A DNA stretch of 24,616 nucleotides, from positions 1-24,616 of the IMG/VR virus record IMGVR_UViG_3300045997_000140; one strand, written 5' to 3'. Below, piece by piece: positions 1-6,864 of the stretch. Position 1 is the first letter of the stretch. Every line of letters begins with the position of its first letter. The translations under genes were made by a program, and so were the position numbers. Origin of the DNA: a virus. Under the pieces are notes generated by a model. That model ran no database searches. It had not been told where the DNA came from and saw only the letters and a list, made by a program, of their open reading frames with translations.

Positions 1-690
1 CGGCGCCGAGCTGCACGGCGGCCGAGCCAAACGACACGGGTACGGTGAGCCCAGTGGCAGAAATCGTGCGCGTAGCTGAAACGGCTGCGGCGCCAAACGA
101 CACAGGCACAGCAAGGCCAGAGCCGACGACCGTGGCTGAGGGCGGTGGAATTGATGCGGCTCCGAACGCCACTCCCACGGAAAGCCCGCTCCCAACGACC
201 GTGGCTGCCCCAGGTTGCACGACAGCTGCACCGAACGACACGGACACAGCCAAGCCCGAGCCCACAACAGAGACCGAGCCAGGCAGCACGGCGGCCGAGC
301 CAAACGACACAGGTACGGCGAGGCCCTGTGCGCCGATTACCAGCGGCTGAGAAACCGTGGCGGAGCCGAAAGCCACAGGCACAGCCAAGCCCGAGCCTAC
401 AACCGAGACCGAGCCTGGTTGCACCGCGGGTGCACCGAACGAAACGGGTACAGCAAGCCCGCTCCCCGCTATCGTAGCCGTGGGAGCGGGAATTGTAGCC
501 GAGCCAAACGCCACCGCGACCGCGAGCCCCGAGCCCGCGATTGTGACAGCGCCTGGCAAAACAGACGCGGAGCCAAACGAAACAGGTACAGCAAGCCCCG
601 TTCCGACAACCGAGACAGCGCCAGGCAGAACAGAGGCGGAGCCAAACGCCACAGGGACGGCGAGCCCCGTGCCCGTTACGGTCTGCGTAG
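1..690 (-). repeat. Tandem 69-bp coding repeat, about ten copies
   Basis: The repeat unit is 69 bp (23 codons) and is diverged between copies rather than identical. The most constant part encodes G-L-A-V-P-V-S-F-G. Copies differ mainly in the linker, for example V-L-P-G-A-V-S, I-P-A-P-T-A-T and V-S-Q-P-L-V, the last one residue shorter. The divergence points to an old duplication maintained by protein structure, not a recent expansion. The array continues past the left edge. Confidence 0.85.
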
Positions 691-811
691 CGGGCCCCGC
701 TGGGCCGAAGAATTCAGCCTGACTAATTACCTGCGCTGCCTTGCCCTTAGTCGCGTCAACGAGAGCTGACGCGAACGGGCTAGAGGCTAGCGGTTGTCGG
801 AAGACACCCAT
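1..811 (-). CDS. Repeat-containing phage virion/tail-type protein, 3' end outside window
   Basis: This minus-strand frame stays open from an ATG at 811-809 to the left edge, so about 270 residues are seen and the C-terminus is missing. The first 33 residues (MGVFRQPLASSPFASALVDA...) are non-repetitive. From about residue 41 the protein is at least ten copies of a 23-residue unit. The commonest form reads V-V-G-S-G-L-A-V-P-V-S-F-G-S-A, then S-V-L-P-G-A-V-S. Each unit alternates small and hydrophobic residues and predicts as beta strand. Phage minor tail proteins often carry comparable short beta repeats with conserved Phe-Gly, so a tail or fibre role is likely, but I do not recognise a named family. 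The start lies 3 bases after the stop of the 815-1612 gene, so it is the latest gene seen of the leftward virion operon. The plus-strand frames over this stretch are shadows of the repeat. Confidence 0.75.
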   Translation of the reverse strand, partial: MGVFRQPLASSPFASALVDATKGKAAQVISQAEFFGPAGPATQTVTGTGLAVPVAFGSASVLPGAVSVVGTGLAVPVSFGSASVLPGAVTIAGSGLAVAVAFGSATIPAPTATIAGSGLAVPVSFGAPAVQPGSVSVVGSGLAVPVAFGSATVSQPLVIGAQGLAVPVSFGSAAVLPGSVSVVGSGLAVSVSFGAAVVQPGAATVVGSGLSVGVAFGAASIPPPSATVVGSGLAVPVSFGAAAVSATRTISATGLTVPVSFGSAAVQLGA

Positions 812-814
812 GGC

Positions 815-1612
815 CTAGGCGTTACGAATTTCAGCGCGGAGGAAAGGCAAGCCGGTAGACGTCGAGTCAGCTTGCACCGCCATACAAATAGCGCTGGTGT
901 CGAACACCTGGGGCATGCCCACACGGTCAAAGCCGATCTGGTCGGCACCGTTCGCCACAGGAATTCGGAGCGTCGCGAGCCGGCGCGCCACCACAACGTT
1001 GAACGTGCCAACCGTGGCCACGGTAGCAGTCACGCTCTCGATTTTTTGAATGCCCGAATCACCGGCCTGTAGCGGCAGCTGGATAATGCGCCCGACCGTC
1101 GGGGCTACACCAGTCGCTACGGTGCCCGTGGTGCGTGCCGCCGTGCCACTCTGGTTGGTGTAGGTGACCGCAATCGACATATTGCCTGTGAATGCGGTGA
1201 CGGTCTCAATCCACAGCTCAAGGCCGGTGAAATCGGTGCCGCCGGGCACGCGAGCCGAATAACTAGGCTGGCTGGCGAGCGTGGTGGCTGCGTTGAACGC
1301 GTAGGCCCCAGCGTGGAAAAGCCGGTCATAAATGATCAGGTTGCCGGCCACGGAATTGGAGAACTGGGCTCCTACGAGGTAGCCGGTAGCCCCGCCCCCG
1401 AACGTATTGACTAGCGGGAACCCTGCCACCGTGTCATCAGGCACCAGCCCGTTTGCTGTGTTGCCCACCGCGAGCGTAGCAGCCCCAGGCTGGCCCGCCA
1501 GGTCGTGCACGGCAAACGGAATACCAGCCACGCTAGTCCGGCTGGCCGTTTTCAGGTAGGTGACGTGCTGCCTAGCCGCCGCGATCAGACCGTCTAGCGT
1601 GGTGATAGCCAT
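815..1612 (-). CDS. Probable phage virion structural protein, unknown function
   Basis: This encodes 265 residues from ATG 1612 (MAITTLDGLIAAARQ...). An upstream in-frame ATG at 1648 would add 12 residues, but it overlaps the upstream gene by 32 bases. The ATG at 1612 sits 4 bases after that gene's TAA, like its neighbours, so I prefer it. The N-terminus (T-T-L-D-G-L-I-A-A) followed by Val/Thr/Gly/Ala-rich sequence with Y-S-A-R-V-P-G-G and F-N-V-V-V-A-R-R-L-A resembles phage structural proteins of beta-rich character that lie near portal or tail genes. There is no catalytic motif, signal peptide or membrane helix. Capsid decoration, head-tail joining or tail function are all possible. It lies between the 136-aa virion-type protein and the repeat protein. 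Confidence is good that it is a gene and moderate that it is a virion protein. Confidence 0.7.
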   Translation of the reverse strand: MAITTLDGLIAAARQHVTYLKTASRTSVAGIPFAVHDLAGQPGAATLAVGNTANGLVPDDTVAGFPLVNTFGGGATGYLVGAQFSNSVAGNLIIYDRLFHAGAYAFNAATTLASQPSYSARVPGGTDFTGLELWIETVTAFTGNMSIAVTYTNQSGTAARTTGTVATGVAPTVGRIIQLPLQAGDSGIQKIESVTATVATVGTFNVVVARRLATLRIPVANGADQIGFDRVGMPQVFDTSAICMAVQADSTSTGLPFLRAEIRNA

Positions 1613-1616
1613 TGAA

Positions 1617-2027
1617 TTACCCGATCTTGAAAATGCGGTTAGTGCCATTATCCCACTGGATCACGATATTTCCGCCGTTGGTGGCCACGGGCAGCCCCGA
1701 CGCAACCGTGTCGAGGTAGGCGATCAGAGGGCTCGTGCCCGCTGCGCCCGTGTCCTTGTAGAGGACTAGCGCTGCCACGGTCGAGCCGGCGGCAACCGCG
1801 GTGAACGTAGCGTCAGCCGCATCAAACACACCCGCGGTAGTAGTGACCGAGGTGAGCGTCTGAGCCGTGCCCACAACACCCGACACGCTAGAAAAAAACT
1901 GGTGAGCGGCCGAGAACACGTAGGCCGACGTGACCATTGCAACCTTGATCGTGTCGGTGTCGAGATCTACGCTTGGGTTCAGGTTGAGAACCGAAGCCTT
2001 GTAGCTGTCATACAGTGCGTTCGCCAT
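1617..2027 (-). CDS. Small phage virion-associated protein of a widespread family
   Basis: This encodes 136 residues from ATG 2027, preceded by a GGAG box about 8 bases upstream. The sequence begins M-A-N-A-L-Y-D-S-Y-K, then D-T-I-K-V-A-M-V. It has a central V-A-A-L-V-L-Y-K-D-T-G motif and ends I-V-I-Q-W-D-N-G-T-N-R-I-F-K-I-G. I recognise this arrangement from many phage genomes, where such proteins sit beside capsid or tail genes and are annotated as structural proteins without a fixed role. The C-terminal W-D-N-G...I-F-K motif is the most characteristic part. It is transcribed leftward, 5 bases after the 98-aa gene and 4 bases before the 265-aa gene, within one operon. I do not know its position in the virion. 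Confidence 0.7.
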   Translation of the reverse strand: MANALYDSYKASVLNLNPSVDLDTDTIKVAMVTSAYVFSAAHQFFSSVSGVVGTAQTLTSVTTTAGVFDAADATFTAVAAGSTVAALVLYKDTGAAGTSPLIAYLDTVASGLPVATNGGNIVIQWDNGTNRIFKIG

Positions 2028-2032
2028 TTTCG

Positions 2033-2329
2033 TTACTCCGGAATTACGGTGCCATTGATGATTGCGTCAACTTCTGCCTGATGATTTGCGGCGACGGTTG
2101 CGGCAGCGCTGGCTGTCAAATTCATCAGCTCTAGCTGCCGCGCGGTGAGCTTTTCGAGCGCGTCTTGGATAACCAATAGCTCGGCCTTGGGGGTCGTCTG
2201 ACCCGTGGCCCAAGCCTTGCACAGGCGCACGAGCGCGATCTTGAAAGCGCGCGCCTCGCTCACACCTTGATTTACTGCGAAAAGCGGCAGCTCGGTAACG
2301 AGCGCGTCGATCTTCGGGTTAAGGGCCAT
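2033..2329 (-). CDS. Hypothetical small helical protein between portal and virion genes
   Basis: This encodes 98 residues from ATG 2329, immediately after the portal TAA (2332-2330), with no intergenic base. It is rich in Ala, Leu and Glu and predicts as mostly helical (for example the stretch around A-L-E-K-L-T-A-R-Q-L-E-L-M). There are no cysteines clustered for metal and no membrane segment. I do not recognise a family. Translation probably depends on termination at the portal stop, since no strong ribosome site is visible. Being between portal and structural genes suggests a morphogenesis role (adaptor, scaffold-like or chaperone), but that is inferred from position only. Confidence 0.6.
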   Translation of the reverse strand: MALNPKIDALVTELPLFAVNQGVSEARAFKIALVRLCKAWATGQTTPKAELLVIQDALEKLTARQLELMNLTASAAATVAANHQAEVDAIINGTVIPE

Positions 2330-3793
2330 TTAGACGACCTTGTCTTTCGTTGGGGTTTGGGGCTTGGTGTTGACGAGCGCGCCGGGCTTATACTGCGCAG
2401 GTTTGCCCGTGTTAGGGTCAATTCGAGAAATACCGTTCTCCTCTGCCTCTTGAGCTAGCGTCTCAGCGGGAGCCGAATCCCCCTCGATAGCCGTGTCAAT
2501 GGAGTATTCATCACCCCCAAACCGGCTCACACGTACCTCACCAGCATCAATCACGCCCGTTTGTAGGTAAATCTGGTCGGCTTGCGCCATGGTCAAGCGC
2601 GTCTTAGCCTTCTCGCCGTCGCTCTCCTGCCACAGCGAGCGGAATTGTAGCGACCAATTCTTGGGCTCCACGCCGCGCGTAGGCCCGTCTTTGGCGAGGA
2701 ACAGAAGCTTAGCCAGGCGCTCGAACTGCGGCCGGCGCTTGTTTTGCATTTTCCTGACATGGTCGTACCACTGGCGAATATCGCTGTCGCCCGTGGCGCT
2801 CAGGCCGGCTGGGCTTTGACCCATTAGAACCGTGAGGGGGATATCCGCGGCTGCGGCGAGCTGTTGCGCGAATTGCTGGAGTAGCGCGTCAAGCCCAGAA
2901 ATGGGAGTGGGCTTGCGCTCGAAATCTTCGTTATCCGCGTCAAGCACCATGGCGCGGAGCACGGAGCGTGCCAAATCCAACATCATCATGCGATTCTTGA
3001 TCAGATTCGACTTGTCAGCCGCGATGGCTGCCGCGAGGCCCTTGATCTTGATGACCGCCTGACTGAAATCTTGGATTAGCGCGCCCGCGCCCGAGAACGA
3101 CTCGGCGAAATTGCGGATCACCTTCCATACCACATCTAGCACGGAGTCTCCCCACCCGCGCTTAGCGTTGAGCAGAATGCGCGAATAGACCGGGCCGCAG
3201 AACCGAATCACACGCGAGGCGTGCACGCGAGTTAGAATGCCCTTGGAATCGACCCCAATCACGCGAGGGCTGATCTGATATTCCAGCGGCTCGCCGTAAT
3301 CCCGATCCATGGGGTTGGCTTGCCAGCGGGTCACAAACGCCTCGGAGTTGTCAAACCCAGTCAAAAAGTCAATTGACTTAATGGCCTTTTCGTTGAGCGG
3401 TAGGCTGGGGTCTGTGATACCGTCGTTGGCACCGATGAAAATGAGCGAGCCGCCAAATAGGCGCTCTTGCTCAATCGCCTTGTAGAAGCGCTCAGGGGCC
3501 TTGAGGTCGGCCATGCGCGCGCCGATTGCCTCTGCCGCTTCCTCATTATCTTCAATGCGCACGTCGAACCACTCGCGGGTCATTTCCTCCGCGGGCTTAC
3601 AGACAATTCGCTGAGCCATAAAGTCAGCTCGAATTAGGTCGAGCGCGTCAGCGTAAGACAGAGAGTCAGGCGCGGGCACGGCTGAATTGCGCTTGTCACG
3701 GCTAGGGTCGCCCAGCCCCGTGAGCGCGTTCTGCCAGCCGTCTAGGATGACTTGCTCATCGCTCTTACTGGATTTCTTGTTAGCCTTTTCCAT
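2330..3793 (-). CDS. Phage portal protein, DUF1073 type
   Basis: This encodes 487 residues. The portal is the dodecameric ring at the capsid vertex through which DNA is packaged and ejected and to which terminase docks. The N-terminal motif G-W-Q-N-A-L-T-G-L-G followed by R-D-K is typical of the DUF1073 portal family (Pfam PF06381), as are D-L-I-R-A-D-F-M-A-Q-R-I-V, E-M-T-R-E-W-F and the segment L-F-G-G-S-L-I-F-I-G. The downstream P-L-T-V-L-M-G-Q-S-P-A-G-L-S-A-T-G-D motif supports the same family. The C-terminus (from about residue 450) is polar and Pro/Gln-rich and looks disordered. No extra C-terminal domain is fused. A GGTGAG box lies just before ATG 3793. The gene follows terL by 12 bases, the standard packaging order. 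Confidence 0.9.
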   Translation of the reverse strand: MEKANKKSSKSDEQVILDGWQNALTGLGDPSRDKRNSAVPAPDSLSYADALDLIRADFMAQRIVCKPAEEMTREWFDVRIEDNEEAAEAIGARMADLKAPERFYKAIEQERLFGGSLIFIGANDGITDPSLPLNEKAIKSIDFLTGFDNSEAFVTRWQANPMDRDYGEPLEYQISPRVIGVDSKGILTRVHASRVIRFCGPVYSRILLNAKRGWGDSVLDVVWKVIRNFAESFSGAGALIQDFSQAVIKIKGLAAAIAADKSNLIKNRMMMLDLARSVLRAMVLDADNEDFERKPTPISGLDALLQQFAQQLAAAADIPLTVLMGQSPAGLSATGDSDIRQWYDHVRKMQNKRRPQFERLAKLLFLAKDGPTRGVEPKNWSLQFRSLWQESDGEKAKTRLTMAQADQIYLQTGVIDAGEVRVSRFGGDEYSIDTAIEGDSAPAETLAQEAEENGISRIDPNTGKPAQYKPGALVNTKPQTPTKDKVV

Positions 3794-3805
3794 ACACTCA
3801 CCGTA

Positions 3806-5347
3806 TCAGCGTGTTGCCAGAGCGGCAAGCACGGCTAGATCGTTTCTGGTTAGGTACCGCGTGATTGCATAAGCCGTCATATCGATTGCGTCATCGTGAG
3901 CGGCCTTGGGGAAAGCGCTAGCCTCACCGATGTATGACTCGACGGTAATTGGCTCGCCGTCCATTCTGCGCCACAGGTCGGTCTGCGGCAGCCAGAGATT
4001 ACCCGCCTCAATGGCAGGGCTGGCAGCTGCAATGCGAGCCTCTTTACCGCCCTCAGGCTCAATAGGCACCACGCCGAAGACAGTCTTTTTCAACACCTCA
4101 ATTACAGCTGAGCCGTTAGCCTTATCCTCAATGGCGATCTCAGACACCTGAGGCCAGCGCCTGAGCAGTAGCTGTATAGCCGAGAGCGTCTCAGTGAATG
4201 TCAGGCGCTCCCAAATCAAGTCAACCATGAACAGGTTTGGCCCGCGCCGTGCAAACACACCGCACGCTACAAGGTCGGAGTCCTCTGTTTTCTTGAACGC
4301 GGCATCGGTGACGAGCGCCCACAGGTCGAACGACTCCTCAGTGATGAGCGGCTGGGTCTCGAACTCGGGCCGCGCGCGCTCGCCAGGCGCCAGCCAGCGC
4401 CGGTTAAACCAAGCACGCTGGATCAACCCGCCCTTAGGGGGAACTGGGTTTTGATCGTGCTGTCCAGAAAAGGCGTAGGAGCCCAAGTCTTTTTTAGACT
4501 TGGCTAGCACTGACGTGGTGAATTTAGCAGGAAATAACAGCTCACCTTGGGTTGAGCGCGGGTCTCTCCATAGCTCCGACCCGTCTTTAGTGTAGGTGAT
4601 TGACCGACTTTTGGGGTTGAATTCGCTCGGTAGGCAAAGGTGCTGATAACCCTTGCGGCGTAGGATCTCGCCTGAGAGGTCGCTCTCGTGCAAGCGCTGC
4701 ATAATCACTACACGAGTGCCGTTCTCCATGTCGTTAAAACGAGACGACATTGTCTCAAAGAACCACCGATTAGCGCTCTCGCGCTCAAGCTTAGAATTCG
4801 CCTGGTCTGCTGAGAGCGGGTCGTCAACCACGAGGGCGTCACCGCGGTAGCCCGTACCCGAGCCCACAGACACACCTACGCGAAAACCCCCCTTGGTATT
4901 ACTGAAGAATTTCTTGAGGTTCTGGTCGTCTCGGAATTCCCAATCCTTACGGAATCGTTGAATATACCACTCGGAATTAATCAGGTCGCGGGAGCGCACA
5001 GCGTCGCGCGTCACGAGCCCGAGTTCGTAGCTACTGAAAATCGACTGCCACTCAGGCTTACGAGCCCACACCCACGCGGGCCACAACACAGACACCAACA
5101 GTGATTTAGCGTGCCCGGGTGGAATGTTAATCAATAGCTGAGAAATCCGGCCTTCCGTGACCGCCTGAAGATGTAGACAAATAGCGTCTAGGTGCCAAGA
5201 CCACACCAGCGGGGCAGGGTCAATTACCGGCCAAGCGGCCTTGACAAAAGCCGCGAAATCGGTCTTGAGCCGTTCAGCCTCGCGACGGGTGCGCTCCGCG
5301 CGTAGCTCCTCTAGCGTCCACCACGGGCCGAGAATCGCGAGGGACAC
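3806..5347 (-). CDS. terL: Terminase large subunit (packaging ATPase-nuclease)
   Basis: This encodes 513 residues starting at GTG 5347, with AAGGAG about 6 bases upstream. TerL pumps DNA into the prohead and cuts it. The ATPase part shows a Walker A-like P-P-G-H-A-K-S at residues 76-82 and a Walker B A-L-V-V-D-D at 171-176. The RNase H-like nuclease part has acidic positions at D348 (L-V-T-D-A-A), E407/D408 (A-I-E-D-K-A) and D485/D486 (A-A-H-D-D-A-I-D), the usual three-metal-ligand layout. Length is normal for the family. The PPGH(A/S)KS form of Walker A is common in phage large terminases. It lies after the 57-aa membrane gene (2-base gap) and before portal. Function is secure; packaging mode (cos or pac) cannot be told from this. 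Confidence 0.95.
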   Translation of the reverse strand: MSLAILGPWWTLEELRAERTRREAERLKTDFAAFVKAAWPVIDPAPLVWSWHLDAICLHLQAVTEGRISQLLINIPPGHAKSLLVSVLWPAWVWARKPEWQSIFSSYELGLVTRDAVRSRDLINSEWYIQRFRKDWEFRDDQNLKKFFSNTKGGFRVGVSVGSGTGYRGDALVVDDPLSADQANSKLERESANRWFFETMSSRFNDMENGTRVVIMQRLHESDLSGEILRRKGYQHLCLPSEFNPKSRSITYTKDGSELWRDPRSTQGELLFPAKFTTSVLAKSKKDLGSYAFSGQHDQNPVPPKGGLIQRAWFNRRWLAPGERARPEFETQPLITEESFDLWALVTDAAFKKTEDSDLVACGVFARRGPNLFMVDLIWERLTFTETLSAIQLLLRRWPQVSEIAIEDKANGSAVIEVLKKTVFGVVPIEPEGGKEARIAAASPAIEAGNLWLPQTDLWRRMDGEPITVESYIGEASAFPKAAHDDAIDMTAYAITRYLTRNDLAVLAALATR

Positions 5348-5349
5348 GG

Positions 5350-5523
5350 CTACTCCTTAGCGTCGGGCGTGTCGCTCGCGTAGAACGCCACAATTAACAC
5401 GAACACCGTCGCCCCGAGAGCCGCTAGGCCGCGCAGCGGGTCGAGCTGCACCGCTCGAATCACGACCCCGAAAAATAGGAGCGCTAGCAGCGTAGAGACG
5501 AGGTCGAGGAGCCAGCGAATCAC
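5350..5523 (-). CDS. 57-aa two-helix membrane protein between small and large terminase
   Basis: This is a short minus-strand gene from GTG 5523 to TAG 5352-5350. The start overlaps the TGA of the small terminase gene as GTGA, so translation is probably coupled. The product has two predicted membrane helices, about residues 9-25 (S-T-L-L-A-L-L-F-F-G-V-V) and 33-49 (L-A-A-L-G-A-T-V-F-V-L-I-V-A-F-Y), separated by a short polar turn (R-A-V-Q-L-D-P-L-R). The tail is acidic. There is no signal-peptidase site. Such placement is unusual, since terminase genes are normally adjacent. A holin-like, superinfection-exclusion or assembly-tethering role could fit a two-helix protein, but nothing in the sequence decides. 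Overlap structure and the clean helix pattern make a real gene likely. Confidence 0.6.
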   Translation of the reverse strand: MIRWLLDLVSTLLALLFFGVVIRAVQLDPLRGLAALGATVFVLIVAFYASDTPDAKE

Positions 5524-6023
5524 GGAGCACCTGGGGGCAGCGCGGGGGTTGTGGACAGCTCGACGGCCTCAGCGTCCACCACAGCGGATTTTTGAAGTAG
5601 TCGCTCAGCCTGCTCTAGCTCAGCGTCGGTGAGCTGACTGAGGTCGCGAGCCACGTGCTCCACGGTGCCCGAGTGCTCAATCGACACATTAGACGGGGCG
5701 GTGCCATTCCGTCGCTCAGCGAGCCACACAGCCGCCTCATAGCGCTCTCTGATAGTGGGTCCGACCTGCGGAATGAGCGCAGCGCTGGCTGCGTCCTCAC
5801 CTCGCTCGGGCTTGCGGCTCGGGCCCGACACGAGCCCGTCACGCACAGCGATAATGAACTTGATCGAATTCTCCGCGTTCGGGCCGTCGAGCCGGTCAAT
5901 CAGATCCATTATCCCACTAGGGCGCCCGCCCGGATTAGGCGATTTCATGCCCTTTTTCCACGCGGGGTTACCGCCTGGCCGGCGCTGCGGCTGCGGCGCT
6001 GTCTGATTGTTCTCAGTCGGCAT
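5520..6023 (-). CDS. Probable terminase small subunit with DUF5681-like N-terminus
   Basis: This encodes 167 residues from ATG 6023. The frame extends upstream to 6188, but those 55 codons cross the intergenic promoter region and lack protein-like composition. A CTTGACAC box lies exactly 36 bases before ATG 6023, which supports this start. Residues 15-40 (R-R-P-G-G-N-P-A-W-K-K-G, then P-N-P-G-G-R-P-S-G) match the Gly/Pro/Arg pattern of DUF5681 proteins, often encoded next to large terminase. The middle (G-P-T-I-R-E-R-Y-E-A-A-V-W-L-A-E-R-R-N-G) predicts as helix. Small terminase recognises the phage packaging site and regulates TerL. Location two genes before terL supports the role. The C-terminal 35 residues are an acidic helix then a Pro-rich tail. 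The call is by motif and context, not fold. Confidence 0.6.
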   Translation of the reverse strand: MPTENNQTAPQPQRRPGGNPAWKKGMKSPNPGGRPSGIMDLIDRLDGPNAENSIKFIIAVRDGLVSGPSRKPERGEDAASAALIPQVGPTIRERYEAAVWLAERRNGTAPSNVSIEHSGTVEHVARDLSQLTDAELEQAERLLQKSAVVDAEAVELSTTPALPPGAP

Positions 6024-6030
6024 GGGAAAG

Positions 6031-6059
6031 AGCCTGGACGACTCTCCCACGTGTGTCAA
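6031..6059 (-). promoter_or_regulatory. Leftward promoter of the packaging/virion operon, predicted leaderless
   Basis: On the minus strand TTGACA (6059-6054), in the context CTTGACAC, is followed after 17 bases by CAGGCT (6036-6031), which keeps only A2 and T6 of a -10 box. Seven bases later comes ATG 6023. The -35 is perfect and the -10 is poor. The same 36-base TTGACA-to-ATG spacing recurs at 18914 and 24234, which raises my confidence. An activator could compensate for the weak -10. Confidence 0.45.
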
Positions 6060-6120
6060 GTACCCAATAACAGGCAAAACTGTAACGAGCGCCCGCGGCG
6101 TAAATGCGCGCACCAAAACT

Positions 6121-6166
6121 GTAAGATCCTGAGACCCAGACCCTACTACTATAGGGTAGATCTTAC
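6121..6166. repeat. 8-bp inverted repeat in the divergent control region
   Basis: GTAAGATC at 6121-6128 is the exact reverse complement of GATCTTAC at 6159-6166. Between them lies a smaller CCCTA...TAGGG inverted repeat. AGATCT also occurs at 6158-6163 and again at 6192-6197, inside the spacer and -10 of the rightward promoter. This could be an operator or a hairpin, since there is no coding function here. Confidence 0.35.
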
Positions 6167-6173
6167 TATGTTC

Positions 6174-6202
6174 TTGACATGATAACAAAAGAGATCTATG
6201 GT
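6174..6202 (+). promoter_or_regulatory. Rightward sigma70-type promoter
   Basis: TTGACA (6174-6179) is separated by 17 bases from TATGGT (6197-6202). Transcription would start near 6209, giving a 40-45 base leader containing the TTTACAGTAAA palindrome and the AAAGGAG ribosome site (6238-6244) of the winged-helix gene. The -35 is perfect and the -10 keeps T1, A2, T3 and T6. Confidence 0.7.
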
Positions 6203-6252
6203 CTTAGTAGTTAGGCGCGCGTGTGTGAATTTACAGTAAAGGAGCAATAACG

Positions 6253-6741
6253 ATGAGCGAGCAAAATCAAACACTTACTCTAGCTGTGGTAATTCCATTT
6301 TACGTTGTGCCTTTTCTCCGGCAGGTTGCGGCAGCGCGGAAAATCACGGTCGAAAAAGCGGCGGCTGTGGTTTTGGAGGAAATGGCCCAGAAAAGCCCGA
6401 ATGCGGCCCCTAAGCCCCCGCGTGAGCCCCCCTCTATTGCTGAGCTGAGGCGGGTAATGGGGTGCTCCCCGCTCGAATTCTGGACCGTGGCGAAATTGGC
6501 CACTAAATCAGGATATCCTACCTCCACGGTAACTGTAGGAATCCGACGGCTCGTTCAGCTCGGGTTGGCACGGGAATTGAGGCCAGAACTCGACCCGATC
6601 ACCCGACGGCCGATTCGCACCTATGAGGCAACACTCGCCGCAGTCAAATTGTGCGTTGACGATCCTCTACTCGACGGAGAAATGCGCGCCTATTTGGCCG
6701 AGCACTTGCACGTGCGCACCGAGCCGCCCGCGGGTGGATAA
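6253..6741 (+). CDS. Winged helix-turn-helix DNA-binding protein, probable regulator
   Basis: This encodes 162 residues from ATG 6253, with AAAGGAG ending 8 bases upstream. Residues about 75-130 fit a winged helix: a first helix (L-E-F-W-T-V-A-K-L), then S-G-Y-P-T-S-T-V-T-V-G-I-R-R-L-V-Q-L-G-L-A-R-E as the helix-turn-recognition-helix, then a basic wing (R-P...T-R-R-P-I-R-T-Y-E-A-T). The N-terminal 40 residues contain a hydrophobic helix and look like a dimerisation segment, and residues 45-60 are a Pro-rich linker. It is the first rightward gene and sits beside the ACTGTAA boxes, so control of the divergent promoters is a reasonable inference. It resembles MarR/PadR-like folds only in general shape. 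Which DNA it binds is unknown. Confidence 0.7.
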   Translation: MSEQNQTLTLAVVIPFYVVPFLRQVAAARKITVEKAAAVVLEEMAQKSPNAAPKPPREPPSIAELRRVMGCSPLEFWTVAKLATKSGYPTSTVTVGIRRLVQLGLARELRPELDPITRRPIRTYEATLAAVKLCVDDPLLDGEMRAYLAEHLHVRTEPPAGG

Positions 6742-6744
6742 TCC

Positions 6745-6864
6745 ATGCTCCACCTGTCTGAAAATGCTACGCGGGAATTCGCGCAGTTATTTCGCACTAT
6801 GACGCAGGCGCCGCAATTCTCGCGTAGCGATTTTCAGGGCGCTGAGAGAAATCATGGCGTTTGA
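6745..6864 (+). CDS. Doubtful 39-codon frame inside an inverted repeat
   Basis: ATG 6745 opens 39 codons (M-L-H-L-S-E-N-A-T-R-E-F...) ending at TGA 6862-6864, overlapping the start of the next gene. No good ribosome site precedes it, and most of its length is the long inverted repeat at 6758-6837, so the frame may simply be open by chance. It is listed because it is the only coding option in this 112-base gap. Confidence 0.2.
   Translation: MLHLSENATREFAQLFRTMTQAPQFSRSDFQGAERNHGV
6758..6837. repeat. Long imperfect inverted repeat (23/24-bp arms, 33-bp loop)
   Basis: The left arm is 6758-6780 (CTGAAAAT, GCTACGCG, GGAATTC). The right arm, 6814-6837, reads in reverse complement CTGAAAAT-C-GCTACGCG-A-GAATTG. 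The arms match except for one inserted base, one internal mismatch and the last base. As RNA this would be a very stable hairpin between the regulator gene and the next gene. There is no T-run after it, so it is not a simple terminator. It could be an RNase III site, an attenuator, an operator or a small mobile-element remnant. No second copy was seen in the window. Confidence 0.75.

Larger units (their letters stand above)
6075..6240. promoter_or_regulatory. Repeated CAAAACTGTAA boxes, candidate operators
   Basis: An 11-bp direct repeat CAAAACTGTAA occurs at 6075-6085 and 6114-6124 (39 bp apart, start to start). Its core ACTGTAA appears inverted as TTACAGT inside the palindrome TTTACAGTAAA at 6230-6240, just before the ribosome site of the winged-helix gene. 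The first two lie upstream of the leftward -35; the third lies in the rightward leader. This is the layout of operator sites for a regulator acting on both promoters. The adjacent winged-helix protein is the obvious candidate, by inference only. Confidence 0.45.

Noticed and set aside
45-722. Several plus-strand open frames over the left edge (Pro/Thr/Glu repeat peptides)
   Set aside because: They are the antisense of the 23-residue repeat gene on the minus strand, which has a start codon in operon position and protein-like composition.
894-910. GGTGTCGAACACC palindrome resembling a T-arm
   Set aside because: It is within a coding gene, has the wrong stem/loop sizes for a T-arm, and is not next to a start codon.
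5520-6188. Small terminase extended to a start at 6188 (222 aa)
   Set aside because: The extra 55 codons cross the promoter and operator-like repeats and do not look like a protein; ATG 6023 fits the promoter spacing.
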